Below, piece by piece: positions 17,091 to 26,874 of a stretch of 41,585 bases of DNA (position 1 is the first letter of the stretch; every line of letters starts with the position of its first letter). Position numbers and translations under genes: made by a program. Below the pieces are notes generated by a model, which did no database searches, was not told the DNA's origin, and saw only the letters and a program-made list of their open reading frames with translations. Source of the stretch: Candidatus Shapirobacteria bacterium (lineage in GTDB: Bacteria; Patescibacteriota; Microgenomatia; UBA12405); contig JACPHO010000004.1 of assembly GCA_016188545.1 (NCBI GenBank), positions 1-41,585 of the forward strand. Direction: 5' to 3'.

Positions 17091-19829
17091 GTGAGAGGAA
17101 AATTATTATTTATTTCATTTTTATTTTTATTTTCTTGTTTTGTTCCTATTAGAGTTGTGTTTGCTGGTTGTTGTAGTGATGGAACTACGAGTTGTGGTTC
17201 AAATGCAGATTGTCCAGATATTCCAAATTGTTCTGGCGGCGGAAACTGTAATGGAGTATGTAATGACCAAGATGGCCCAGGTTGTGGTGTGCCACCGCCA
17301 CCTCCAACAGGTGGCGGGCCGGCGCCGACGGCGTGTTTTTTGCCGGGGACGGAGGTGAGAATGAGTAGTGGAGGGGTGAAGAAGATTGAAGATATAAAAG
17401 TGGGTGATAAGGTTAAATCATTTAGTGACAAAGGCGGTGATGAAGTGGTCGAGTCGACGGTTAGTCAGATATTTGAGAGAACTAGAGATTTTTATTATTC
17501 ATTAGTTGCCGAAGGCTATAAGGTTAAAGCGTCAGCTGAACATCCATTTTATGTGGGAAATGGGGAATATAAAACAATATCGGAACTAAAGAGGGGTGAT
17601 ATCGTTTATATTCTCAAAAATAATTCCCTGGTCAAGAAAATAGTTAGTTCAAATACTCGGGTTGATGAATCGACGCCGGTATACAACATGAGCGTGGATA
17701 AGACAAATACCTATTTTGCGGGTGGGTTTGCTGTCCACAATAAAGGTAATCCACCCGTGTGTTACCATGGAGAAGTGGATTGTCCAGCCGGGACAACTAG
17801 GGGGTCACGGGTGATCAGTACATTTTGTTGGTATGATGACCCAAATGGACAGTGTCGCTTGGGGAGCGCCCAACAGATAACTGGCTGTTGCCGGATGATT
17901 ACGATTGACAAAGAACGAGTGTGTGTAAATAATCAAGGAACTACTTACAATTGTGTTCCGATTTGTACAGAGACAGAGACGTGTGTACCAAAATGCGGTC
18001 AGGCAAAAGTGTGTGGAGGGAGCTGTGCCAATACCGATAATGGCACATCACCAGTGGTATCGATTGTCTCACCCAATGGATCGGCAGCTAGTCCAACCAT
18101 TATTGCTGATACAACCCCCTTGCTAAGGTGGGGCGCTCTACCAGCGTCCGGTAAGGCCGACAGATATTTTCTGCAAGTACTTGATAGTGGGGGGACGGTA
18201 GTTTGGAGTCGATATGTTCAGGCGATTGGTACGTCTGGAGTTAGTACTGGAATTGCTCTGGGAGCTGGTGTTTATCACTGGCGAATTAGGGGTGAAAACA
18301 CTTCTTGTGGAATTGATGCTAGCCCGTGGTCAACTAGTGGTTATATGAAACTGAGTAGTGTGCCGACGGTGAGTTGTTTATTGTTAAAAAATGCTAATGG
18401 GACAGTGGTGCCTTGGGAGAGTGGTAATCAAAATCATATTATGAATCCAGCATTTGTGAATACGGCTTTTCCGAAACGAGTGACTTTTCAGGCCTGTGTG
18501 ACTGATCCAGATGGTTTTGTCGATGTTCAAAGCGCCAAAATGGAATGTAATGGAATGACTTACAATATGGCATTGGGAGCGGGTAGTGGAACTGGAGTAA
18601 CGGCGACGGTAACAGTTAATTTTACATCGGCGGATAATTCTGATACGGCTTGTCCGATTTTAGTTGATGTTAAGGACGTAGCGACACAAAATGATCCGGT
18701 GATATGGACGGATACTGGATATAAATTTAAAGTGTGGGAGGGAAACGTGGTGGTGTCGGGGACAGTCTATGATAGTTCTGATTCGGCGCTGGGGGCACAG
18801 TGTCCCTCGGGGGTGGGTTATTCAACTCCAGCTGGTGCAGGGATGAACTTTAGATATGTTGATTTTACCCCAACTGTTGGTAGTTTCGTGCGTATAAATG
18901 CCAACAGCGATAGTACCTATATTGGTGGTCTAGTTAATTGGGGGAAAACTTATTCTGTAATACCAAATTCGGATTTTATAGGCGGAACGGTTCGGTCAAG
19001 ATGGGTCGATGTAGGGGTGGGGACAACCAGTTGCGGGTCGCAACTGAGTCTGAATAATTCAGTGGTTAACCCATATATGACTAGTCCGACATTGAGGGTA
19101 GATATTGCCTCAGCACTAGGTCAACCAGGATGGTTTCAGGTGGTAAATGGAGGAATTCAAGCAGCTGGTTCTGTTTTAACACTTGTACCCGCAACTTGTG
19201 GCCAAGATGCTAATTGTGTTGGAGCAATAGCCAAGACGAATAATAGTCTTATTTCAGGGTCTACCATTAGTAATGGTGGTTGTGTCTTGGGTCAGGCTAA
19301 TTGTCAATACGGCAATCCCAATAATTGGTATAAAAATATATCGACCTTATCATCGGCGGAAAAGTTTGATTACCGTTATTATTATGATAAATATTTTTTG
19401 GGAAATGGAGGTGGAACAACCTTGCCGGCTGATTCGACCATGACAATGGTTAAGGCTAGAGGAGGGGTGGGAGTGTTTTTTGTTAATGGTGATTTTAGTA
19501 TTAACGAAGACAATACATTGAATTCTGGACAATCACTCATGGTTATAGTTAAAGGAAAAATTGACTTTAGCCAGGGAGTGAACCGGTCTGATGGTATTTT
19601 TGTGGCAGATGGGGGTATGACTCTTGGTGGAGCGTCGGCTACACAGTTGACTATAAATGGCTCGTTGTATTCAGCTAATTCTGGTGGAGATATTATTTTC
19701 TCCCGACAATATAGTAATGATTTGGATAACAATATTAGTCCAGCAATCGTAGTAAATTATCGACCTGATCTGGTATTCAACTTACCAGGTTCATTTCTAA
19801 AGGTACTGTCGGGATGGAGGCAGAACTGA
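17091..19829 (+). CDS. Large secreted pilus-locus protein with signal peptide, Cys-rich segment, Hint domain and long extracellular region
   Basis: Signal peptide MRGKLLFISFLFLFSCFVPIRVVFAG; Hint domain at residues 82-217 (17334..17741): CFLPGTEVRMSSGGVKKIEDIKVGDKV...KASAEHPFYV...VYNMSVDKTNTYFAGGFAVHN|K. Confidence 0.9.
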   Translation: MRGKLLFISFLFLFSCFVPIRVVFAGCCSDGTTSCGSNADCPDIPNCSGGGNCNGVCNDQDGPGCGVPPPPPTGGGPAPTACFLPGTEVRMSSGGVKKIEDIKVGDKVKSFSDKGGDEVVESTVSQIFERTRDFYYSLVAEGYKVKASAEHPFYVGNGEYKTISELKRGDIVYILKNNSLVKKIVSSNTRVDESTPVYNMSVDKTNTYFAGGFAVHNKGNPPVCYHGEVDCPAGTTRGSRVISTFCWYDDPNGQCRLGSAQQITGCCRMITIDKERVCVNNQGTTYNCVPICTETETCVPKCGQAKVCGGSCANTDNGTSPVVSIVSPNGSAASPTIIADTTPLLRWGALPASGKADRYFLQVLDSGGTVVWSRYVQAIGTSGVSTGIALGAGVYHWRIRGENTSCGIDASPWSTSGYMKLSSVPTVSCLLLKNANGTVVPWESGNQNHIMNPAFVNTAFPKRVTFQACVTDPDGFVDVQSAKMECNGMTYNMALGAGSGTGVTATVTVNFTSADNSDTACPILVDVKDVATQNDPVIWTDTGYKFKVWEGNVVVSGTVYDSSDSALGAQCPSGVGYSTPAGAGMNFRYVDFTPTVGSFVRINANSDSTYIGGLVNWGKTYSVIPNSDFIGGTVRSRWVDVGVGTTSCGSQLSLNNSVVNPYMTSPTLRVDIASALGQPGWFQVVNGGIQAAGSVLTLVPATCGQDANCVGAIAKTNNSLISGSTISNGGCVLGQANCQYGNPNNWYKNISTLSSAEKFDYRYYYDKYFLGNGGGTTLPADSTMTMVKARGGVGVFFVNGDFSINEDNTLNSGQSLMVIVKGKIDFSQGVNRSDGIFVADGGMTLGGASATQLTINGSLYSANSGGDIIFSRQYSNDLDNNISPAIVVNYRPDLVFNLPGSFLKVLSGWRQN

Positions 19830-19867
19830 AAAATAAAAAATCAAAATAAAAAGTAAAAAATAAAAAA

Positions 19868-20719
19868 ATGATAAATAAAGTAATGAATAGATTGTTGTGG
19901 GACAGGCGCAATGACGTTTTTCAGGGTGGGCAGGTGGCGTTGATAGTCCTACTAATTTCAGCGGCGGCAATGACTATTGGATTGTCAGTGTCGAAAAAAA
20001 CGGTAATTGACACTAGAATTGATACTAATGAAGAGCAATTGAAACAGGCTTTTAACACAGCAGAGTCGGGAATTGATTATTACCTTGGTACTGGTAGCAC
20101 AAAGTTTGTGACACCTGACAATCAAAGCGTGGCAAATGTGATTGTCAGAAATATTGGTCAAGGTGTGACTATAAATTTTAATCAGTATACATTGGTGAAC
20201 AAATCGCAGGAGTATTGGATGATGGGACACTTGGCTGATGGGAGTATTGATAATAATACCTATTATCAGGGGGCTAGTCTATCGATTTGTATAGAGAGTT
20301 CTTTTAATGGGGCGGTAAAAGCGGATTATTTTTATCAGGATGCAGGTTCTAACTATTTGGTTTATCACAATGGTTATAATTTCACCGCAGGATATGTCAA
20401 TGGTTTTTCAGATCTAAATCCTCTACCTGGTCAGGGAAATTGTATAACTGGATATCGCGAATTGGGTTTGTCGATTCCTTTGGGTGGTGGGATTAAGCCG
20501 ATATTATTGTCGGTTAAACCAATACGAAACGGAGTACGGATGTATGTGTTGGGTAGTGGGGTGGCGTTCCCTGTACAGGGAATTGAACTGAGTTCGACAG
20601 GGAAGGTTGGTGATGCAACCACTGGTGTAAACCGTAAAATCAACGTGACTAGATTGTATCAAGTTCCTAGTTTTGCTTTGGATGCGATTACTACCTTTGG
20701 GAGTGTGTTGAGTAACTGA
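19868..20719 (+). CDS. PilX-like pilus-associated membrane protein
   Basis: GGQVALIVLLISAAAMTIGLSVSKKTVIDTRIDTNEEQLKQAFNTAESGIDYYL resembles PilX N-terminal region. Confidence 0.7.
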   Translation: MINKVMNRLLWDRRNDVFQGGQVALIVLLISAAAMTIGLSVSKKTVIDTRIDTNEEQLKQAFNTAESGIDYYLGTGSTKFVTPDNQSVANVIVRNIGQGVTINFNQYTLVNKSQEYWMMGHLADGSIDNNTYYQGASLSICIESSFNGAVKADYFYQDAGSNYLVYHNGYNFTAGYVNGFSDLNPLPGQGNCITGYRELGLSIPLGGGIKPILLSVKPIRNGVRMYVLGSGVAFPVQGIELSSTGKVGDATTGVNRKINVTRLYQVPSFALDAITTFGSVLSN

Positions 20720-20742
20720 GGAATAGTGTTTATACTGAAGTA

Positions 20743-21774
20743 ATGAGTAATACGATTGGTCTTGATATTGGCGTTGGAAGCATAAAATTGGTGTCGATTT
20801 CAAAGGGTTCGAATGGTGGAATGGTCTTAGATGCCGTTGGTGAAACTAAAACACCAATGGTTGACTGGATAAAGGAAGATAAAACCGGAAAACCGTTAAA
20901 AGAAGTAGCTAACGCTATTAAGATTCTTTTGGCTGATCTAAAAATTAAACCGACCCAAGCAGTCACTAGCTTACCCGAGGATGAGGTTGTTTCACGACTA
21001 ATTAGATTACCTCCACTGAAAGAAAGTGAAGTTAGGGATGCTTTGAAGTTTGAAGCGGAGACCTTTGTCCCCTATCCCCTTGATCAGGTATCTATTGATT
21101 ATGAAGTCTTAGATCAAGATGAGTCAGGGCGATTAACTATCTTTGCCATTGCCGCCCGTAATGAGTTGATAAATGCTTATGTGAAGTTGTTTAAGATTTT
21201 GGGAATTGACTTGTTGGCATTAGAATCGCCGGCGATTGCGATGCGTCGGGTGGTGGTGGAGTCGGTATCCAGTACCGCGGGAATGCTTTTAGTAGACCTG
21301 GGGGAAAAGTACTCTGATATAGTGGGTATTAACTCAGGCAAAGTGTACTTTACCAGAGCGATGTCAGTAGGCGGTGAGTCACTGACAAGAGCTATTTCGA
21401 TTAACTTAGGTCTCGATATGGCCTCAGCAGAAGAATATAAGAAAGCGTATGGATTGAAGGAAATACAACTTGAGGGAAAGATAAAAAATGCAATTACTCC
21501 AGTATTTAGTAGCATGGCTGAAGAAATTAGAAGGGGCTTGGCATCTTTTCGTGAAGAGCAAAATAAAGCTGCTGATCTACTGGTGCTGAGTGGAGGTGGA
21601 GCAAATTTGCCTGGATTGGCTGAAGAATTGACTAAAATAATAGGCATTGAAGTACACGTTATTCAACCGTTTATAAAAATGGATACGACAAAGATAGTCT
21701 TACCTTTGGATTTAAATACAGAGGGTTGTCGGTTTAGTTTGGCGGTGGGATTGTCATACAGGGGGATTATATGA
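20743..21774 (+). CDS. pilM: Type IV pilus assembly protein PilM
   Basis: GLDIGVGSIKLV...SLPEDEVVSRLIRLPPLKESEVRDALKFEAETFVPYPLDQVSIDYEVL; actin-like fold. Confidence 0.95.
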   Translation: MSNTIGLDIGVGSIKLVSISKGSNGGMVLDAVGETKTPMVDWIKEDKTGKPLKEVANAIKILLADLKIKPTQAVTSLPEDEVVSRLIRLPPLKESEVRDALKFEAETFVPYPLDQVSIDYEVLDQDESGRLTIFAIAARNELINAYVKLFKILGIDLLALESPAIAMRRVVVESVSSTAGMLLVDLGEKYSDIVGINSGKVYFTRAMSVGGESLTRAISINLGLDMASAEEYKKAYGLKEIQLEGKIKNAITPVFSSMAEEIRRGLASFREEQNKAADLLVLSGGGANLPGLAEELTKIIGIEVHVIQPFIKMDTTKIVLPLDLNTEGCRFSLAVGLSYRGII

Positions 21775-22316
21775 GTGAAATGAACCTAAATCTAATACCA
21801 TCAAAAGCAAAGTTTCAGGCGGCCCGAATCAGAATACAAAAACAGGTTAGATTGTCGGCAATAATTATTATAATGATATGGACTTCAGTTGCAGCAATAA
21901 TATTTAGTTTGACATTGATTGTTAAAGTAAGAGTGAACTCTGCTATGGCAAACCAGAAAAAAGTCCAGCTGAACTACAACTCAATGAAGGATAATATCGT
22001 GACCAGTCAAAAACTGAAATACAAAGCGAAAATGGTGGGAGGAGTACTGAATAATAGATTTGAATATGGTACTTCATTTGAAACAATCAACAATTTATTT
22101 CCACCGACAATTAGTTTAAAGAATTTTGATTTACATGATGGTGGTATATTCCTGGTGAAAGGGATAACTTCCGAAAAAGTCAATGTTGATTTGCTTGAAA
22201 GTATGGTAGAAACAATAAATCGTGGTGAAAATGATAAGTTGAAGTCAGCCAGATTAACAGCACTGACTCTGAAGGGTGGGGTTTGGGATTTTACTTTGGA
22301 GGTGGAATTAAGATGA
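21771..22316 (+). CDS. PilN-like protein
   Basis: MNLNLIPSK N-terminus, single TM helix, position after pilM. Confidence 0.75.
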   Translation: MSEMNLNLIPSKAKFQAARIRIQKQVRLSAIIIIMIWTSVAAIIFSLTLIVKVRVNSAMANQKKVQLNYNSMKDNIVTSQKLKYKAKMVGGVLNNRFEYGTSFETINNLFPPTISLKNFDLHDGGIFLVKGITSEKVNVDLLESMVETINRGENDKLKSARLTALTLKGGVWDFTLEVELR

Positions 22317-23074
22317 AAAATTTTTCGATTGATATTCCGGACAAAATATTTGGGATTGATTCATTAAACATCATCATTTTCACACCATTATTAGTGTTAG
22401 TAATTCTGTTTTTATTGAGTGTCAACGTAGTTTTTATTCCAAAATTTAATGAGTTATTGTCGATGCAAAATAATTTGACCGATGTTCAAGGGCGGACCCA
22501 GACAGTATTGGAAAAAACAATATATATTCAATCAATTGATTCAACAGAACTGCAAAAGAATGAAGATTTTCTTTCAAGTGCTCTAATGCCACAAAATAAC
22601 TCTTACCTTTTGGTTGGAGTAATCAGAAAAGTAATTACTAAATTCGGCTTTCAAATTGATAGTTTTTTGATCAACCCAGGTAAAGTTAGTGACGAATCAG
22701 CCAAATCTACACTAACAAAAGGGGTCTCAAAAATTCCGATTAAGGTGGTAATTACTGGTCCAAAAACAAGCTATCTTGATTTGGTTAAGGGATTGGAAAA
22801 AACATTACCTTTATTATCTATCTCAAGCTTTAAAATGTCTTCACTTGGTATTTTGGTAAAACTAGATTTGGAAATATCGGCTTTTTATATCGAGGATAGT
22901 TCATTGTTTGACATAAACAAGTTGACTCTGGCTGATTTAACCTTGAAGAAGGAGGAAACAGACTTGGTTACCAACCTATCATCATTTGAGATACTGGAAA
23001 AAGGAGAAGGTATTATAGTTGAACCAAAAGTAGAGTTCAAAAAGTACGACAGAAAGGATCCTTTCAGCCTTTGA
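22313..23074 (+). CDS. PilO-like protein (likely start MKNFSIDIPD)
   Basis: Single TM helix followed by coiled region; position in a pilMNO order. Confidence 0.65.
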   Translation: MKNFSIDIPDKIFGIDSLNIIIFTPLLVLVILFLLSVNVVFIPKFNELLSMQNNLTDVQGRTQTVLEKTIYIQSIDSTELQKNEDFLSSALMPQNNSYLLVGVIRKVITKFGFQIDSFLINPGKVSDESAKSTLTKGVSKIPIKVVITGPKTSYLDLVKGLEKTLPLLSISSFKMSSLGILVKLDLEISAFYIEDSSLFDINKLTLADLTLKKEETDLVTNLSSFEILEKGEGIIVEPKVEFKKYDRKDPFSL

Positions 23075-23297
23075 CTTCTAGGGAATAACGAATATTAGGG
23101 TAAGTTAAGTTGAGAATAGTACGAATTGATTTAATGACTTTCCCCTCTTTGCCGATGATTTGACCAATAATTTCTGGTACGGCGGTTATTTCAAATAAAA
23201 GAACACCTTCGTTATCTTGTGAGTTGATAACTACGGACGAGGGGTCAGTAACGACTGCCTTAATAAGATAGTCGAGGGTATCATTGATTGTGGACAT
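23064..23297 (-). CDS. KH-domain RNA-binding protein (KhpA/YlqC-like)
   Basis: VPEIIGQIIGKEGKVIKSIRTILNL KH motif; adjacent to rpsP as in many bacteria. Confidence 0.93.
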   Translation of the reverse strand: MSTINDTLDYLIKAVVTDPSSVVINSQDNEGVLLFEITAVPEIIGQIIGKEGKVIKSIRTILNLTYPNIRYSLEVKG

Positions 23298-23299
23298 AT

Positions 23300-23575
23300 T
23301 TATGCTGAATCTTTGGCTACTTTGGGTTTAACTTTAACCTTTTTGGGGTACTTGTCAGGGTTGAGAAGCTTGTCAACTCCCAAGGTTAGCTGGGCACCAT
23401 TTTTGGTCCATGTCTGAAGCTTTTCCTTATTAACATCAAGAGTTTTGGTTTGGGGGGTATAGAAACCTAAATCATCGACGAATTTACCATTAAATTTGGT
23501 TCGGGATTCAGCAACCACAATTCTGAATGTGCGCTGATGTTTCTTACCCTTGGGGAATAGTTTTATCTTAAGCAT
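23300..23575 (-). CDS. rpsP: 30S ribosomal protein S16
   Basis: MLKIKLFPKGKKHQRTFRIVVAESRTKFNGKFVDDLGFYTP. Confidence 0.97.
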   Translation of the reverse strand: MLKIKLFPKGKKHQRTFRIVVAESRTKFNGKFVDDLGFYTPQTKTLDVNKEKLQTWTKNGAQLTLGVDKLLNPDKYPKKVKVKPKVAKDSA

Positions 23576-23634
23576 AGGATGGATTATAACAGAAATAGAC
23601 TAAATTCCAAAGTAAAAAATAAAAAGTAAAAATG

Positions 23635-24357
23635 TTAAGATGGTGATAAAATTTTGACTGCGGCTATGGCAGCTGATTCTTCGGCTTTTTGTTTGGAGTT
23701 GCCACTACCGGTGGCGATTAGGTCGGTGCCGATATAAGCGGCGACCTCGAATATTTTTTGATGATCGGGGCCAGTTTCTTTGATGGTCTCGTAACGGGGG
23801 GTAATCCCGTTCCTGGCCTGGGCGATTTCCTGAAAGCGACTCTTGGGATCTTTGTAGATTTTTTGTTGGGAAATGATGGTGATTTCTTCTCCTAAAAATT
23901 TTTCGAGAAGCCGGTTTACGGCCACCTGACCCAGGTCAAGATAGACGCTACCAATAATACTTTCAGTGGTGTCAGCGAGGATAGATTGATTTTGTCGACC
24001 TTGGTGACTCTCCTCTCCACGGCTAAGTTTTACAAATTTACCAAGTGATATTTTGTTGGCTAAATTGGCCAAATTTTCAGTACATACTATGAGTGACCGG
24101 AGTGAGGTGAGGTCCCCTTCTGGAAGATCGGGGAACATAGTGTAAAGCTTTTCTGTGGTCCACAACTCTAATACTGCGTCACCTAAGAATTCGAGTCGTT
24201 CGTTGGATACCAATTTTAATGCTCGGTTTTCATTTAGATAAGAGCGATGGATGAGGGCTTGTTCAAGTAAAGCGGGGTTTTTAAATTTGACTCCGAGTAG
24301 ATCTTGAAGTTCCTGTAGGGTGTCTGTCATTCTGTTTTGAGGATACCACCAAGACAA
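23635..24357 (-). CDS. rnc: Ribonuclease III
   Basis: NERLEFLGDAVLEL signature, C-terminal dsRBD. Confidence 0.97.
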   Translation of the reverse strand: MSWWYPQNRMTDTLQELQDLLGVKFKNPALLEQALIHRSYLNENRALKLVSNERLEFLGDAVLELWTTEKLYTMFPDLPEGDLTSLRSLIVCTENLANLANKISLGKFVKLSRGEESHQGRQNQSILADTTESIIGSVYLDLGQVAVNRLLEKFLGEEITIISQQKIYKDPKSRFQEIAQARNGITPRYETIKETGPDHQKIFEVAAYIGTDLIATGSGNSKQKAEESAAIAAVKILSPS

Positions 24358-24680
24358 CCGTTTACAAACGAGGGACTACTGTCGGTACCAAATTCTTTGG
24401 CCAACTCGACTGCCTCGTCAATAATAACTTTTGGAGGTGTGTTTTTTTGGAACATTAGTTCCCAAATGGCGCAACGAAGGATGGATAAATCTACTTGGTT
24501 TATTTTTGCAATGGGCCACTTTGGAGCATAGATAGAAATTGATTGGTCGATTTCACCTAGGTGACTGATAATTTCAACTGAGTCCGGAGTTGATGGCTCG
24601 GCATTCCCGCAGTTATGGGCAAAAACAGACTGCATATTTTTTATTCTTCGAAGGTGTCGAGGATCTTGATGACTTTTCAC
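24327..24680 (-). CDS. nusB: Transcription antitermination factor NusB
   Basis: RRIKNMQSVFAHNCG...WPIAKINQVDLSILRCAIWELMF...PPKVIIDEAVELAKEFGTDSSPSFVNGCLGGI. Confidence 0.93.
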   Translation of the reverse strand: MKSHQDPRHLRRIKNMQSVFAHNCGNAEPSTPDSVEIISHLGEIDQSISIYAPKWPIAKINQVDLSILRCAIWELMFQKNTPPKVIIDEAVELAKEFGTDSSPSFVNGCLGGILKTE

Positions 24681-24714
24681 AGTTGTTTATCCACCAAAGG
24701 CGGATCGATTATGA

Positions 24715-24870
24715 TTATGATGTTTTACAATTTGGACATTCGAAACCGGCTAGTTTAGGTTTGCCACAATGCTTGCAGGCAACGGGCTTTTGGATTGTAG
24801 GTCCGGTGTGAGTGGCTCGGCGTCGACCTTGACGTCGTGAAGATGGCCAATGTTTAGGTAGTGCTGTCAT
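24715..24870 (-). CDS. rpmF: 50S ribosomal protein L32 (absent from the supplied ORF track)
   Basis: Reverse complement encodes MTALPKHWPSSRRQGRRRATHTGPTIQKPVACKHCGKPKLAGFECPNCKTS*, zinc-ribbon L32. Confidence 0.92.
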   Translation of the reverse strand: MTALPKHWPSSRRQGRRRATHTGPTIQKPVACKHCGKPKLAGFECPNCKTS

Positions 24871-24927
24871 GGGGTTAGTATATCAAAACAATTAAGAATT
24901 AGGAATTAAGAATTAAAAATTATGAAT

Positions 24928-26850
24928 TTAATCTCGCAATGAAGAATCTTGACTGTTTACTTCGATTAAGTTATTTAGATCAAACTCTTGGACAATAAGG
25001 TCATTGATTATTTTCGAGGCGAGATTGATTGAGCTGGCGTCTAGATAGAAATGACCGTGTTGGAGAGTGGAAAACAGCATTCCCTGCCCCCTACTCTTAA
25101 GATCAAACTCAGCCAGTTGCTGGCCTTCAAAATGGTTAGTCAGATAATTTAGCCGTGGATTACTGCTATTACCGAACAAGTAGCAATACCCTTTGCTGTT
25201 ACCTCGTCCAACACGACCTCTTAGCTGATGGAGTGAGGCTAGACCAAATCTATCAGCTGACTGAATAATAATTACGGTAGCGTTGGGAAAATCAATACCG
25301 ACTTCAATGATTGGGGTGGTGATTAAAATATCGATAGTCCCATTTTGAAAACTGTCAAATATTTTTTTTCGGTCTACTGGTTTTATTTTGCTGTGAATTA
25401 GTTCTAGTCTTAGTTTGGGGAAAACGGATTGGAGATTTTTGAATTCAGTGGTGGCAGATTTTACTTCAGTTAGAACCTCTGAATCTTCGATAAATGGGCA
25501 AACTATAAATGCTTGCTCTTTGGTTTTTTTAATGTGAGTATCTAGCCACCGATAACAATCTTCAACTTTTGGCGGTGATACTACAAAAGTTTTTACTGGT
25601 TGCCACCTAGGAAGATGGGACAGAGTAGATACATCCAAGTGACCATATATAGAAAGGGCAAGTGTTCGGGGAATTGGGGTGGCAGTAAGTGAGAGGCTGT
25701 GGGGTGGGTTCTTGTATTTATTTAGAAAGTTGCGCTGAGAAACGCCAAACTTATGTTGCTCATCAATTATCAACAGAGCCACTTTTTTAAGTAAATTCTC
25801 CTGTTGATAAAAAGCCGCGTGTGTAGAAATGATAATGGCATTGCTGGGAACTGATTTTAGTTTTGACTTGTTATCAAGTAAAAGTACTGGGCACTTTTTA
25901 AGTAATGTTGAAAAAGAAGTGTAGTGTTGTTTGGCCAATATCTGAGTTGGTGCGACTAGTAGAGTTAGTTGATTGTTGGTGCTGGTAAGATGGGCGGCGA
26001 GGATGGCCACTATGGTTTTACCAGATCCGACATCGCCACTTAATAGCCGGTGGGCTGGTCTTTTTCCCAGTAGATCTGATTTGACTTCATTCCAAGCAAT
26101 TTGTTGACTGGGACTAAGATCGTAGGGTAAAAAATCAGTTTGGGCAGCGGTGGTAAGTAAATAGGCAGGTTTTTGTTTAGAGGTAGTTTGTTTTTGAAGA
26201 TGGGAAAGTGACAAAAGAGACAATGATTGATTTAAATTTATTCTTGTTTGGGCAAGTGATAATTGGCTTGGGTTAGAAGGTTGATGGATTTGCTTTAGGG
26301 CTTCTGTTTGATGAAGTAGCTGGTATTTGTTAATAATTGATTTGGGTAAAAGTTCATTTACTGGTTTAAGTAAAATTGGAAGGTTTTGGTGAATCACTTT
26401 TTCAATTTGCGATGACTTTAGGCCAGTTGTTTGGTGATAGATAGGAATTATTCGACCGGTTTTGTTACCTACGAGTGGAGCGACGACAGTGGCTTTGTTC
26501 TGATAAATGGATGGGGTTCCTGCAATACTGATAGTCTGTCCGATAACTATTGTCTTACTTAAGTATGGCTGATTGAACCAAATCAAATTTAAACTTCCGG
26601 TGTTATCCCGTATCGTTGCTCTTTGGATATTTTTATGGGCACGAGTGTAAACATTTTGAAAATTTATAACTTCACCGCTAAATGTCGCCGGAGTACCAAT
26701 TTCTAATTCAACAATGCTTTTGGTATTGGAAAAATCTAGATAGCGATGAGGATAAAAGTGGATTAGTTTGGAAATGTCATTGATGCCCAAGAACTCGAAG
26801 AGCATGTTGGTTTTTGGTCCGATTCCGACTAGAGTGGTAAGGGAAGACAT
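24928..26850 (-). CDS. recG: ATP-dependent DNA helicase RecG
   Basis: RLLSGDVGSGKTIVA, IIDEQHKFGV, SLTATPIPRTLA, QLRGRVGRGNSKGYCYL. Confidence 0.96.
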   Translation of the reverse strand: MSSLTTLVGIGPKTNMLFEFLGINDISKLIHFYPHRYLDFSNTKSIVELEIGTPATFSGEVINFQNVYTRAHKNIQRATIRDNTGSLNLIWFNQPYLSKTIVIGQTISIAGTPSIYQNKATVVAPLVGNKTGRIIPIYHQTTGLKSSQIEKVIHQNLPILLKPVNELLPKSIINKYQLLHQTEALKQIHQPSNPSQLSLAQTRINLNQSLSLLSLSHLQKQTTSKQKPAYLLTTAAQTDFLPYDLSPSQQIAWNEVKSDLLGKRPAHRLLSGDVGSGKTIVAILAAHLTSTNNQLTLLVAPTQILAKQHYTSFSTLLKKCPVLLLDNKSKLKSVPSNAIIISTHAAFYQQENLLKKVALLIIDEQHKFGVSQRNFLNKYKNPPHSLSLTATPIPRTLALSIYGHLDVSTLSHLPRWQPVKTFVVSPPKVEDCYRWLDTHIKKTKEQAFIVCPFIEDSEVLTEVKSATTEFKNLQSVFPKLRLELIHSKIKPVDRKKIFDSFQNGTIDILITTPIIEVGIDFPNATVIIIQSADRFGLASLHQLRGRVGRGNSKGYCYLFGNSSNPRLNYLTNHFEGQQLAEFDLKSRGQGMLFSTLQHGHFYLDASSINLASKIINDLIVQEFDLNNLIEVNSQDSSLRD

Positions 26851-26874
26851 AACAGCTTATGTTATCATTTAGGC

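Noticed and set aside
17084-17431. - strand ORF of 115 aa opposite the Hint protein N-terminus
   Set aside because: Low-complexity antisense of the Cys/Pro-rich region; no recognisable domain.
17334-17741. Canonical splicing intein
   Set aside because: The residue after HN is Lys rather than Cys/Ser/Thr, the host is not a typical intein host, and there is no homing endonuclease domain; BIL-like Hint is the better fit.
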